Source of the DNA: a virus
Direction: 5' to 3' (one strand)
IMG/VR virus record: IMGVR_UViG_3300032053_000577
Coordinates: 1 to 22,374 of that record
DNA: 22,374 nucleotides
Position numbers and translations under genes: made by a program. Shown one piece after another: positions 15,726-21,581 of the stretch; the stretch's first letter is position 1, and each line of letters opens with the position of its first letter. The notes beneath the pieces are model-generated. The model did not search any database. It worked only from the letters and a program-made list of their open reading frames with translations, and had not been told where the DNA came from.

Positions 15726-16133
15726 TTACCTCATAATCTCTTTTTTAATCTGATCCAAACTTGTAAAATATCCGCCCTTGCCACTCCATTCATCGCTGAG
15801 AATAGCTTTGTTCCAGAGCTTTTCATATTTGTCTGCGAGTACGACCACAGCATTCTTTGAATATGGATTCATAAACCTTGCGCCATAATCAAAGAATATT
15901 GTCTTGTTATAATTAGTGACTCCCCAACGGACCCAACCTTTTCGCAATGCTTCGCGTTTACTGCCAAGGCCAAGTTTCTCCGCCAGCTTTTCGTGGCAGC
16001 CTTCTGCTTCTTGTTCGTCTCCGGTTTTTTCTATAACCTTTCCTTCGGGATCAATAAATCCCCAGAAGTGATAAAAAGGATTGCCAGCTTCCGCCAGTGC
16101 TTCCTCTTTCAGATATTGCTTGAAGGTTAACAT
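15726..16133 (-). CDS. Small CTS-type protein with IDPxGKVI domain (copy 1)
   Basis: A 135-residue protein. The leader is MLTFKQYLKEEALAEAG, with L-K-E/E and L-A-E/A as possible prohead protease sites. The body has WGFIDPEGKVIE, a HEKLAEKLG helix (with Cys just before the His), EALRKGWVRWG and a beta strand with FFDYGARF. The same block order is found in the gene at 19047-19601, so the two are paralogues. AGGAAG lies 6 bases before ATG, inside the small upstream gene whose TAG abuts the ATG. Function unknown; packaged head protein is the working guess. Confidence 0.8.
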   Translation of the reverse strand: MLTFKQYLKEEALAEAGNPFYHFWGFIDPEGKVIEKTGDEQEAEGCHEKLAEKLGLGSKREALRKGWVRWGVTNYNKTIFFDYGARFMNPYSKNAVVVLADKYEKLWNKAILSDEWSGKGGYFTSLDQIKKEIMR

Positions 16134-16280
16134 CTATCTTCCTAAATCCCTATACCATCTGTATATATTTAACGGTGCCAAAATTACATATTCTGTGATA
16201 GCCACACTCCAGCTGACCGACCAGAAAATGAACCGGCGCAATTTGATTTTGCACTTTTCCGAATCCCATTGTAGAGCCAT
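16134..16280 (-). CDS. 48-residue single-span membrane protein
   Basis: A short gene between the GIY-YIG gene and the IDPxGKVI gene. It begins MALQWDSEKCKIKLRRF, has one Trp/Ile/Val-rich membrane segment (about 18-40, IFWSVSWSVAITEYVILAPL) and a basic end (RWYRDLGR). Its TAG directly abuts the ATG of the next gene, as elsewhere in this packed cluster. The only ribosome-binding site candidate, AAAGGAA, is about 12 bases before this ATG, which is long. A second frame starting at 16287 has better spacing but encodes a less protein-like 45-residue product. I favour the membrane-protein frame on composition. Confidence 0.55.
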   Translation of the reverse strand: MALQWDSEKCKIKLRRFIFWSVSWSVAITEYVILAPLNIYRWYRDLGR

Positions 16281-16296
16281 CTATCATATAGTTCCT

Positions 16297-17067
16297 TTAA
16301 TTAGGTTTCTCAATTCGCTTTGCTACAAACCCTTTATGGTGGGTCCAGCGTCCATTAACAACTGCATAAATTGCACTAGTTCCTAAATTATTATCTCTAG
16401 CAAACTGTTTCAGGTTATTGACTTGAATTTTTGTGTTATCAGGACAAGTCACTTCATAAGTATATTTACTGTGTTTTTGTGCCTGTATCTTTCGTTTTTC
16501 TGAATCTTTCCATCGATCAGAAACAATTTTAGATAATTTTTCTTTATATTCTTGGGTTGAAGCGGCTTGCTTCATCTTGTCAATTGTTTTTTGAGAATGC
16601 CGATATCCTTTTTTAGATGCTATAAATTTTTCTCTTTGTTCCCCCGACCAACGACTTCCCAGCCGTTGTAAATTTCCCAACATTCTTTGGCGAAGCTGCT
16701 TTTTGGACTTTTCTGTCCAGTTTCTTTTTCGATTTGCATTGCCAACGGCAATACGAGTGTGCTCTGGAACATCTAATCCCACGGCTCCTTCTCCGCCAAG
16801 AGTTAAATTATAACCATCATTGTATGTATTAAATTTCTCTATGAAATATGGCTCCATTACTTTTAAACAGTGATCAACGTCTTTGGATTGATAAATCACT
16901 TCAAATTTAAAATTTTCACCTCCATATTTTTTCATTGCTCGGTGTAAATAATATTTTCGACCGCTCAATTTTTTATGAGCCGACACCCTGGCTTCAAAAT
17001 TAGTAGTAAAGCCAACATATCTTTTGTGGTTTATCAAATTTTCAACAAGATATATATTAGCAATCAT
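16297..17067 (-). CDS. GIY-YIG homing endonuclease after gp14
   Basis: A 256-residue free-standing endonuclease counted from ATG 17067. An in-frame ATG at 17175 would add 36 residues antiparallel in style to the gp14 tail, without motif content, so I rejected it. Nuclease domain: MIANIYLVENLINHKRYVGF, T-x-x-F-E-A-R-V-S-A-H, YGGENFKFEVI, EPYFIEKFNTY, GYNLTLGGEG. NUMOD3-like units follow (MLGNLQRLGSRWSGEQ, KGYRHSQKTIDKMKQ), then a C-terminal DNA-binding module (VNNLKQFARDNNLGTSAIYA, then VNGRWTHHKGF) closely like that of the gene at 14447-15145. It starts 1 base after the gp14 stop. Confidence 0.92.
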   Translation of the reverse strand: MIANIYLVENLINHKRYVGFTTNFEARVSAHKKLSGRKYYLHRAMKKYGGENFKFEVIYQSKDVDHCLKVMEPYFIEKFNTYNDGYNLTLGGEGAVGLDVPEHTRIAVGNANRKRNWTEKSKKQLRQRMLGNLQRLGSRWSGEQREKFIASKKGYRHSQKTIDKMKQAASTQEYKEKLSKIVSDRWKDSEKRKIQAQKHSKYTYEVTCPDNTKIQVNNLKQFARDNNLGTSAIYAVVNGRWTHHKGFVAKRIEKPN

Positions 17068-17068
17068 T

Positions 17069-17947
17069 TTAGTCTTTCCCCGTTCCAAACGGATTGTCGG
17101 GCGTCCAATCCACAACAGGATTTGCTCCGGTCGATGCCGAATCATGAATCTGTTTATTATCGGCGACGGGATCATTTTTCAATTCTCGATTATCAAATGA
17201 AGCAATAGTATAGACAACACCAGAAGTAGCTCCCTTAATTGGAAGTGTATTATCAAAATCTCCAACCAAATCTTTGACTTTTAAAACTTTGTGATGGCGT
17301 TCATAATGAATACACATTGCTTTTGCCGTTGCTGAAGATAGATCATTTCCTTGATATACCCATTCGCCAATCAAATATCTTCCAGAACCTACATCCATTC
17401 TAAAATCTACTGCGAAGGCTCTTTCATTTTCAAAGCGATCTATCTCTCTCACGCCGGTTCTGATTCGTTGATTTGAATAATTGAATAGATCTATCCTCAG
17501 AGAATATAAAGCATTGCTCACTGTGCCCAATTGATGAAACGGTTTTTCGTGCTCCACAAATGTTATCTCATAAATCGAATCAGTTAGAGGAAAGTATATC
17601 ATATCTTTCTCTCTTGGGCGATATAATGTATGTCCTACTGCATGTCTAAAGCGCCGCATTGATATGAGCAAATTTCCCTTCTCCTCAATCTGGATGCCAA
17701 ATTTTGCGATGAAATCGTTCTGTCCTTCCCAACCTGTAACGTGCTCCACGTAGGCTTCTAAATCATATGCCCTTTTATACTCCATTAGAGTATCTTCGCC
17801 ATAAAGTCCATCTGGATTTACAAGATCATATGGCACGAAAATTATATCGATACCATAGCAACGTATTGCTTCTATTAATAAATCTTCCAATAATGACTGA
17901 TCTGCGTTCGACCCGTAGTTAGAAGCGAAATATCTGTTGATCGACAT
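17069..17947 (-). CDS. 14: T4 gp14-like neck protein
   Basis: A 292-residue homologue of T4 gp14 (256 residues), a neck protein that joins the filled head to the tail. Shared blocks in order are LLIEAIRCYGIDIIFVPYDL (T4: ESIQMRGVECYYVPREY), GEDTLMEYKRAYDLEAYVE, GWEGQNDFIAKFGIQI, KEKDMIYFPLTDSIYEI then FVEHEKPFHQLG (T4: DLIYFPMDNSLFEINWVE), and a terminal WTPDNPFGTG (T4: ESSPFDNDFMD). The C-terminal third differs from T4 and is longer. The ATG at 17947 has GGAT 6 bases upstream. A GIY-YIG gene follows after one base, separating it from gp15, which is nearly adjacent in T4. Confidence 0.92.
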   Translation of the reverse strand: MSINRYFASNYGSNADQSLLEDLLIEAIRCYGIDIIFVPYDLVNPDGLYGEDTLMEYKRAYDLEAYVEHVTGWEGQNDFIAKFGIQIEEKGNLLISMRRFRHAVGHTLYRPREKDMIYFPLTDSIYEITFVEHEKPFHQLGTVSNALYSLRIDLFNYSNQRIRTGVREIDRFENERAFAVDFRMDVGSGRYLIGEWVYQGNDLSSATAKAMCIHYERHHKVLKVKDLVGDFDNTLPIKGATSGVVYTIASFDNRELKNDPVADNKQIHDSASTGANPVVDWTPDNPFGTGKD

Positions 17948-17959
17948 AGAAATCCATTT

Positions 17960-17978
17960 ACATTAATGTTCTTAATGT
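17960..17978. repeat. 7-bp inverted repeat upstream of gp14
   Basis: ACATTAA and TTAATGT form a perfect 7-base-pair inverted repeat around a 5-base spacer, in the 50-base gap before gp14. It lacks a T-run and is A+T only except one base per arm, so it is a poor terminator. It could be an operator or a weak mRNA hairpin. Confidence 0.5.
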
Positions 17979-17985
17979 ATTTAGC
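17978..17985 (-). promoter_or_regulatory. Possible T4-type late promoter for gp14
   Basis: On the minus strand GCTAAATA lies 31 bases before the gp14 ATG. T4 late promoters use TATAAATA, and cyanophage variants of the form CTAAATA are known. The context (gap before a neck gene) fits late transcription. A single 8-base AT-rich match is weak evidence. Confidence 0.35.
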
Positions 17986-17997
17986 AAACCAGGAAAA

Positions 17998-18357
17998 TTA
18001 GCGATGCGAGTAGAAAGGAACGGGGTTGGCTAGAGCGCCTTCGTAATAAACTTGATATTGTTTGATAATCTCTTGTAATAGCACAATATAATTTTGGATC
18101 TGCTGCATATTCAACGCAAGAACTTTATAGCTGTTTCCGCTTAGTCCGATGATGACAGGTTTTAAACCTTTCTTTTCTAATTCTTTAAACTTTTGTTCTG
18201 CATTGGCGCGAGTCACTACAAGAAACTGAACGTCTCCCAGTTGTATCGGATCGGGAAGTTTTATCTCAAGCTTCGGCTTTTCAACTGGCTCTGTCTTGAT
18301 ATTGAGCCAAGAACACCCAACCATCCCAATTAAAAGCAAACAAAATAATCTTTTCAT
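17998..18357 (-). CDS. Lipoprotein, o-spanin (Rz1-type) candidate
   Basis: A 119-residue lipoprotein counted from ATG 18357. MKRLFCLLLIGMVGC is a short signal with Cys15 as the lipid-attachment residue. I preferred this ATG to the one at 18378 because TAAGGTG lies 6 bases ahead and the signal peptide then starts at residue 1. The mature part has a Pro/Lys/Glu linker, then VQFLVVT, then GNSYKVLALNMQQIQNYIVL and IIKQYQVYY, a pattern I recall in T4-like outer-membrane spanins. It directly follows an inner-membrane coiled-coil gene, the classic spanin order. Together they would fuse inner and outer membranes at lysis. No holin or endolysin gene is visible here. Confidence 0.72.
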   Translation of the reverse strand: MKRLFCLLLIGMVGCSWLNIKTEPVEKPKLEIKLPDPIQLGDVQFLVVTRANAEQKFKELEKKGLKPVIIGLSGNSYKVLALNMQQIQNYIVLLQEIIKQYQVYYEGALANPVPFYSHR

Positions 18358-18365
18358 ACAACACC

Positions 18366-18791
18366 TTACTTCGAACATTTGGCGCTTTTATCTCCGCTCA
18401 ATGCTCTGAGACAGTTCAATACGTCTAATGTAGCTTTGTTTATCAAATTCTGAATCCTATCTTTTTTATCAAGTAAAGCAAGGTCTTCCAAGGAAGCTTT
18501 GCCCTCGTGCTCTCTGTAAAGAACATCTTCTAACTCTTTGGTTTTCTTTTCTAATTGCTTTACTTTTTCGTTGTAGGCGTCTTTGGCCAGGATAATAGCT
18601 TTGTAGTCTTTCTGAAGAGCGTCGATAGTTTTGAGTTGTTCCTGAACAGCGACCTGCAACTTAGCATTATCTGTCTGAAGAGTGTCAACAGTTGCTCTAA
18701 GATACCAAATATATGCCAGTGCTGCTAAGACCGCTACAGTGATTGCGGTAATTATCATTGCTTTAACACTTGCGAAGATTTGCCAAAACAT
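18366..18791 (-). CDS. Inner-membrane coiled-coil protein, i-spanin (Rz-type) candidate
   Basis: A 141-residue protein with one N-terminal membrane segment (about 10-30, AMIITAITVAVLAALAYIWY). A long heptad-rich coiled coil follows (about 33-90, with LQTDNAKLQVAVQEQL and VKQLEKKTKELEDVL), then a C-terminal tail with two cysteines (CLRAL, KCSK). This is the layout of Rz-type i-spanins, which span the periplasm and bind an outer-membrane lipoprotein partner. The partner candidate starts 8 bases downstream. The membrane and coiled-coil reading is direct; the spanin role is inferred from layout and pairing. Confidence 0.75.
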   Translation of the reverse strand: MFWQIFASVKAMIITAITVAVLAALAYIWYLRATVDTLQTDNAKLQVAVQEQLKTIDALQKDYKAIILAKDAYNEKVKQLEKKTKELEDVLYREHEGKASLEDLALLDKKDRIQNLINKATLDVLNCLRALSGDKSAKCSK

Positions 18792-18799
18792 AATATTCC

Positions 18800-19045
18800 T
18801 TATGGTATGTGCGCTTCTGCTTTATCTGCGGCTTTTGAGGCCGGATATAGGTTAGCTAATTTTTGAATATTAGTCAAGTATTCTTCTTTGGCTTTCTCTT
18901 TGTCGTGAAAACGAGAAACGTCTTTGTTATATTCAGCTATACAGCGAGTTTGAATCTTTTTCCAAGCTGCTAAACGCACTTTCTTTTGAGAAGATTTCAA
19001 ATCCGGAATTAAATCTCTTACGTCTTTTAAGATTGCTGAATACAT
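18800..19045 (-). CDS. Small charged protein of unknown function
   Basis: An 81-residue soluble, mostly helical and charged protein (MYSAILKDVRDLIPDLK, KVRLAAWKKIQTRCIAEYNK, in part). I do not recognise it. It starts 1 base after the preceding stop and ends 8 bases before the i-spanin candidate, so it lies inside the same transcription unit. No signal peptide, metal motif or membrane segment is visible. Confidence 0.7.
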   Translation of the reverse strand: MYSAILKDVRDLIPDLKSSQKKVRLAAWKKIQTRCIAEYNKDVSRFHDKEKAKEEYLTNIQKLANLYPASKAADKAEAHIP

Positions 19046-19046
19046 A

Positions 19047-19601
19047 TTAGTCTCTTTTGTGATGCATTGCTTTAAATTTTTTCATCATAGCTACTTGATG
19101 AGAGTCGTGCTCCTGGGGTTTGATTTCTTCTTCTCCTTGATGAAGTTTCTCAATGTTACGATTTAATGCTCTGAGAAATTGATTGACATCATCTACCATA
19201 ATATCATAAATGTTATCATCACACTCTAGATATACTGAACCGTTTATCTCTTGCTTTTTGTCTAGGACAAACTCTTTCACGTTTTCCAACATCTTCAAAA
19301 TTTTTTGTTTATTGTTCTTACCTTCCATACTAAAAGAAGCTGTCATATTCATTATTCCGCCATATTTGAACTTGCTCATAATCCAACGAACATATCCACG
19401 CCGTAACATTTCATCATAGCCAGACATACCCAATTTTAAAATCAACCCTTCATGTGATCCGCCGTAATCTTTGGTTTCTTTATCATCATCATCGCCTTCA
19501 ATAACCTTTCCGGCGGGGTCGATCAATCCCCAGGAATAATAACCCATCACAGATTTGACTTCTCTAAGAAGGGCTTTTAAATATTGGCGAAATGATTTCA
19601 T
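19047..19601 (-). CDS. CTS-type protein with IDPxGKVI domain (copy 2)
   Basis: A 184-residue paralogue of the protein at 15726-16133. The leader is MKSFRQYLKALLREVKS, with L-R-E/V as a possible prohead protease site. Shared body blocks are WGLIDPAGKVIE, an acidic D/E/K run, a HEGLILKLG helix, EMLRRGYVRWI and a beta strand region. It then adds about 90 residues absent from copy 1 (KILKMLENVKEFVLDKK, NGSVYLECDDNIYDI) and a His/Lys-rich end. The ATG has no strong ribosome-binding site. Function unknown. Confidence 0.8.
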   Translation of the reverse strand: MKSFRQYLKALLREVKSVMGYYSWGLIDPAGKVIEGDDDDKETKDYGGSHEGLILKLGMSGYDEMLRRGYVRWIMSKFKYGGIMNMTASFSMEGKNNKQKILKMLENVKEFVLDKKQEINGSVYLECDDNIYDIMVDDVNQFLRALNRNIEKLHQGEEEIKPQEHDSHQVAMMKKFKAMHHKRD

Positions 19602-19615
19602 TGTAGAACACTTCG

Positions 19616-19972
19616 TTAAAATTCGTCTTGTGCAAAAATTCCAGCGCCAAATGCCATCTTTGCTACAAAGTTAAAGCCGTCTTTGTTCTTGAACATCTGG
19701 TCAATAAAATCTTCGCTGTAATCCAGAAATTTCAGGAAACCGAGAAGATCCTCTGCGCTTTCTTGATCTATATCAATTTCGGTTCCATCTTCTAAATGAA
19801 GTGTGCCGCTGCCAGTTTTCACTATGTCTCTTAGTGCTTCTAACTCTTCTTGCCTATCTGAGCCTCTTTTCATATGAAAAGCGCCCTTGAAGAAATCAGC
19901 GGCTTGTTCTAAAGCTCCTTCATTTATTTGTCTTCGCATTTGTCTGCGAATCTTTTTAAATTCCTTAGCCAC
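19616..19972 (-). CDS. Conserved small protein of unknown function
   Basis: A 118-residue protein with a very basic N-terminus (MAKEFKKIRRQMRRQINEGA) and then an acidic helical body (QEELEALRDIVKTGSGTL, DIDQESAEDLLGFLKFL). The I-N-E/G near residue 18 would fit an L/I-x-E cleavage site, and E-F-K-K echoes the shared leader, but the start M-A-K-E is different. Its ATG overlaps the stop of the preceding gene by one base, so translation is coupled. I do not recognise a family. Confidence 0.75.
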   Translation of the reverse strand: MAKEFKKIRRQMRRQINEGALEQAADFFKGAFHMKRGSDRQEELEALRDIVKTGSGTLHLEDGTEIDIDQESAEDLLGFLKFLDYSEDFIDQMFKNKDGFNFVAKMAFGAGIFAQDEF

Positions 19973-20349
19973 TAGATGCTCCTTAGTACATTTGCAATTC
20001 TAAAATCAACTGGTATATCATTATTGTGAATCGGCTTGTCTGTTATACCAAAAACCATATCTGGCATCAAGTACAAAAATGTCAAAAATGTTTTCAATGC
20101 ACTGTACAGACTTGGATCGAGTTTAAAGAATAACATCCGTACAGCAGCTTCATTCCCAAAGGTATTACAGAAAATAATCAAATGATTCAGTATCAATCTT
20201 TCTTTCAGGGTTCTAGATTTCATATACCTATTTAAAAGTCTTTTGATATATTTTGTCCGGTTTAAATCTTCTTTAAATTCTTCGAGCGTTTGACATCCCG
20301 GATTATCATACGCTTTCATGGCGTGAATTATGTAATTTTGTTCAGTCAT
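19972..20349 (-). CDS. Conserved T4-like phage protein (NYIIHAMKAYDNP family)
   Basis: About 125 residues of helical, soluble protein. The blocks NYIIHAMKAYDNPGCQT, EFKEDLNRTKYIKRLLNRY, LKERLILNHLIIFCNTFG, EAAVRMLFFKLD and LKTFLTFLYLMP form a pattern I recall from cyanophage and other T4-like genomes, without known function. I prefer the ATG at 20349 (MTEQNYI) because TTGGAAAAA lies just upstream of it. The ATG at 20361 has no ribosome-binding site and would add MLEK. Late gene neighbours suggest a role in virion assembly. Confidence 0.8.
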   Translation of the reverse strand: MTEQNYIIHAMKAYDNPGCQTLEEFKEDLNRTKYIKRLLNRYMKSRTLKERLILNHLIIFCNTFGNEAAVRMLFFKLDPSLYSALKTFLTFLYLMPDMVFGITDKPIHNNDIPVDFRIANVLRSI

Positions 20350-20366
20350 TTTTTCCAACATATCAT

Positions 20367-21011
20367 TTAAATTACTACTTCGGGTTGTCCGATTGTCTTT
20401 GTTGCTATATCTTCACCGCCAGATGTCTTTGCGGGTTTCCAGCCCGTTGTCTTGATATTATCGGGCGCTGCGCTTCTCTTCAAAACAAATGCTGCGCCGT
20501 CTTTCTTGGCGTCTCCGCGAATCAAAGCATACTGTTTATCAAAAGCCGATTTGAAGTTCTTCAATGCTTTGAAGATGTGTTGATGATATATCATTGGAAA
20601 TGCTGCTTCGTCTCCTGGAAGAAAACGAATTTCCATCGGTTTCTTGATTTCTAAAAACATATCAATACACTTTAAAACATTTTCAATCATCTGCGGAATC
20701 AAATTCACATTAGCAACTCCATATCTTTGAGTTGGCGAAGTTGCTTTATCTTGTCCTTTAACGTAGAACGTCGCACCATATATCGAATTGCTCTGCTCTG
20801 ATGGAACCAAATCAACAATGTAAACTTTACCCATCGTAAACTGGTAACGATAGATGCCACCGGGAAGTCTGGTTTTGATTACCTTCAGTTCTGCATCGGG
20901 ATCTAGATCCGCTTCAATGATATAAGACTTGGCAAGTGCTTTCTTTGCTTTTGAAAGCCTTTGCTTTATCTTGTTCTCGAAAAGAAGTTTTATGCGTTTC
21001 TTGGTTATCAT
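20367..21011 (-). CDS. Unknown phage protein, tandem paralogue 2
   Basis: A 214-residue basic protein. Residues 50-170 follow the same plan as the upstream gene: a beta-rich start with YIVDLVP, ATFYVKG, a YGVANVNLIPQMIENVLKCI helix, KPMEIRFLP, a Y-x-x-H-I-F-K-A-L helix and AAFVLKR. I recall this architecture from a widespread uncharacterised phage family. The N-terminus is a K/R-rich helix rather than the M-K-S-F leader, although IIEADL could be a protease site. Its ATG overlaps the upstream stop by one base (TAATG), a sign of translational coupling. Confidence 0.75.
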   Translation of the reverse strand: MITKKRIKLLFENKIKQRLSKAKKALAKSYIIEADLDPDAELKVIKTRLPGGIYRYQFTMGKVYIVDLVPSEQSNSIYGATFYVKGQDKATSPTQRYGVANVNLIPQMIENVLKCIDMFLEIKKPMEIRFLPGDEAAFPMIYHQHIFKALKNFKSAFDKQYALIRGDAKKDGAAFVLKRSAAPDNIKTTGWKPAKTSGGEDIATKTIGQPEVVI

Positions 21012-21580
21012 TATTCTTTCTCTTTTACTTCTTTCTCTGGTTCTTTCTTTTCTTCTGGTTCTTTCAAGTCACCTTTCTTAACAACAAATGAAGGGGCCTG
21101 TTGCAAATCTCTTGTATCAAAAGTCGAATAATAACCCAAACGTCTGAACGAATATCTGTAATCTTTCACATACAACTTGAACAAATCACGATAATAGATG
21201 CCACGTTTACTGATGGACATTCCTATAAATTTTATTGTGATGGGCTTAAAAATTTTTATAAAGTCTTTGATGATATCTACTAGTGCTGCCCATATTGCTG
21301 GCCAATCAGATGCGGGACCAAACTTATCGATTGAAGAGCTGTCTCTCTGTCCATGGCGATAATAAATAAATTTGAAATGTTGTTCCGCCTCATCAATGGG
21401 GGAGAATGAAATAACATATTCGTTGCCATTAACCTTAAAACGAATTATCCAACCAGAGTGTACTTTACTCCATTCTCCGATTTCAGACATCGGCTCTTGC
21501 TTCTCATTATCTTTGGATTCAGAATCTTTTTTAGATTCTTTATCTTTTGCTTCTATATTATAATTTTTGAAGTTTTTCAT
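21011..21580 (-). CDS. Unknown phage protein with CTS-like leader, tandem paralogue 1
   Basis: A 189-residue protein starting MKNFKNYNIEAKDKES, a weaker form of the shared leader (N-I-E lacks the usual L/I at P3). A charged low-complexity stretch is followed by a beta-rich core: YVISFSPI, FKFIYYRHGQ, FGPASDWPAIWAALVDIIKD then FIKIFKPITIKFIG, KRGIYYRDLFKLYVKDY and PSFVVKKG. The order matches the next gene downstream. It ends with a second K/E-rich tail. It begins 1 base after the nucleotidyltransferase gene. Function unknown. Confidence 0.78.
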   Translation of the reverse strand: MKNFKNYNIEAKDKESKKDSESKDNEKQEPMSEIGEWSKVHSGWIIRFKVNGNEYVISFSPIDEAEQHFKFIYYRHGQRDSSSIDKFGPASDWPAIWAALVDIIKDFIKIFKPITIKFIGMSISKRGIYYRDLFKLYVKDYRYSFRRLGYYSTFDTRDLQQAPSFVVKKGDLKEPEEKKEPEKEVKEKE

Positions 21581-21581
21581 T

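Noticed and set aside
16150-16287. Alternative 45-residue frame overlapping the small membrane protein
   Set aside because: Its ribosome-binding-site spacing is better, but its composition is not protein-like and its stop does not join the next start. It remains possible.
17068-17175. N-terminal extension of the GIY-YIG gene into gp14
   Set aside because: The extra 36 residues are out-of-frame gp14 sequence; the nuclease domain starts at the ATG at 17067.
17960-17978. Terminator between the lipoprotein and gp14 genes
   Set aside because: The inverted repeat is AT-only apart from one base per arm and has no T-run on either strand.
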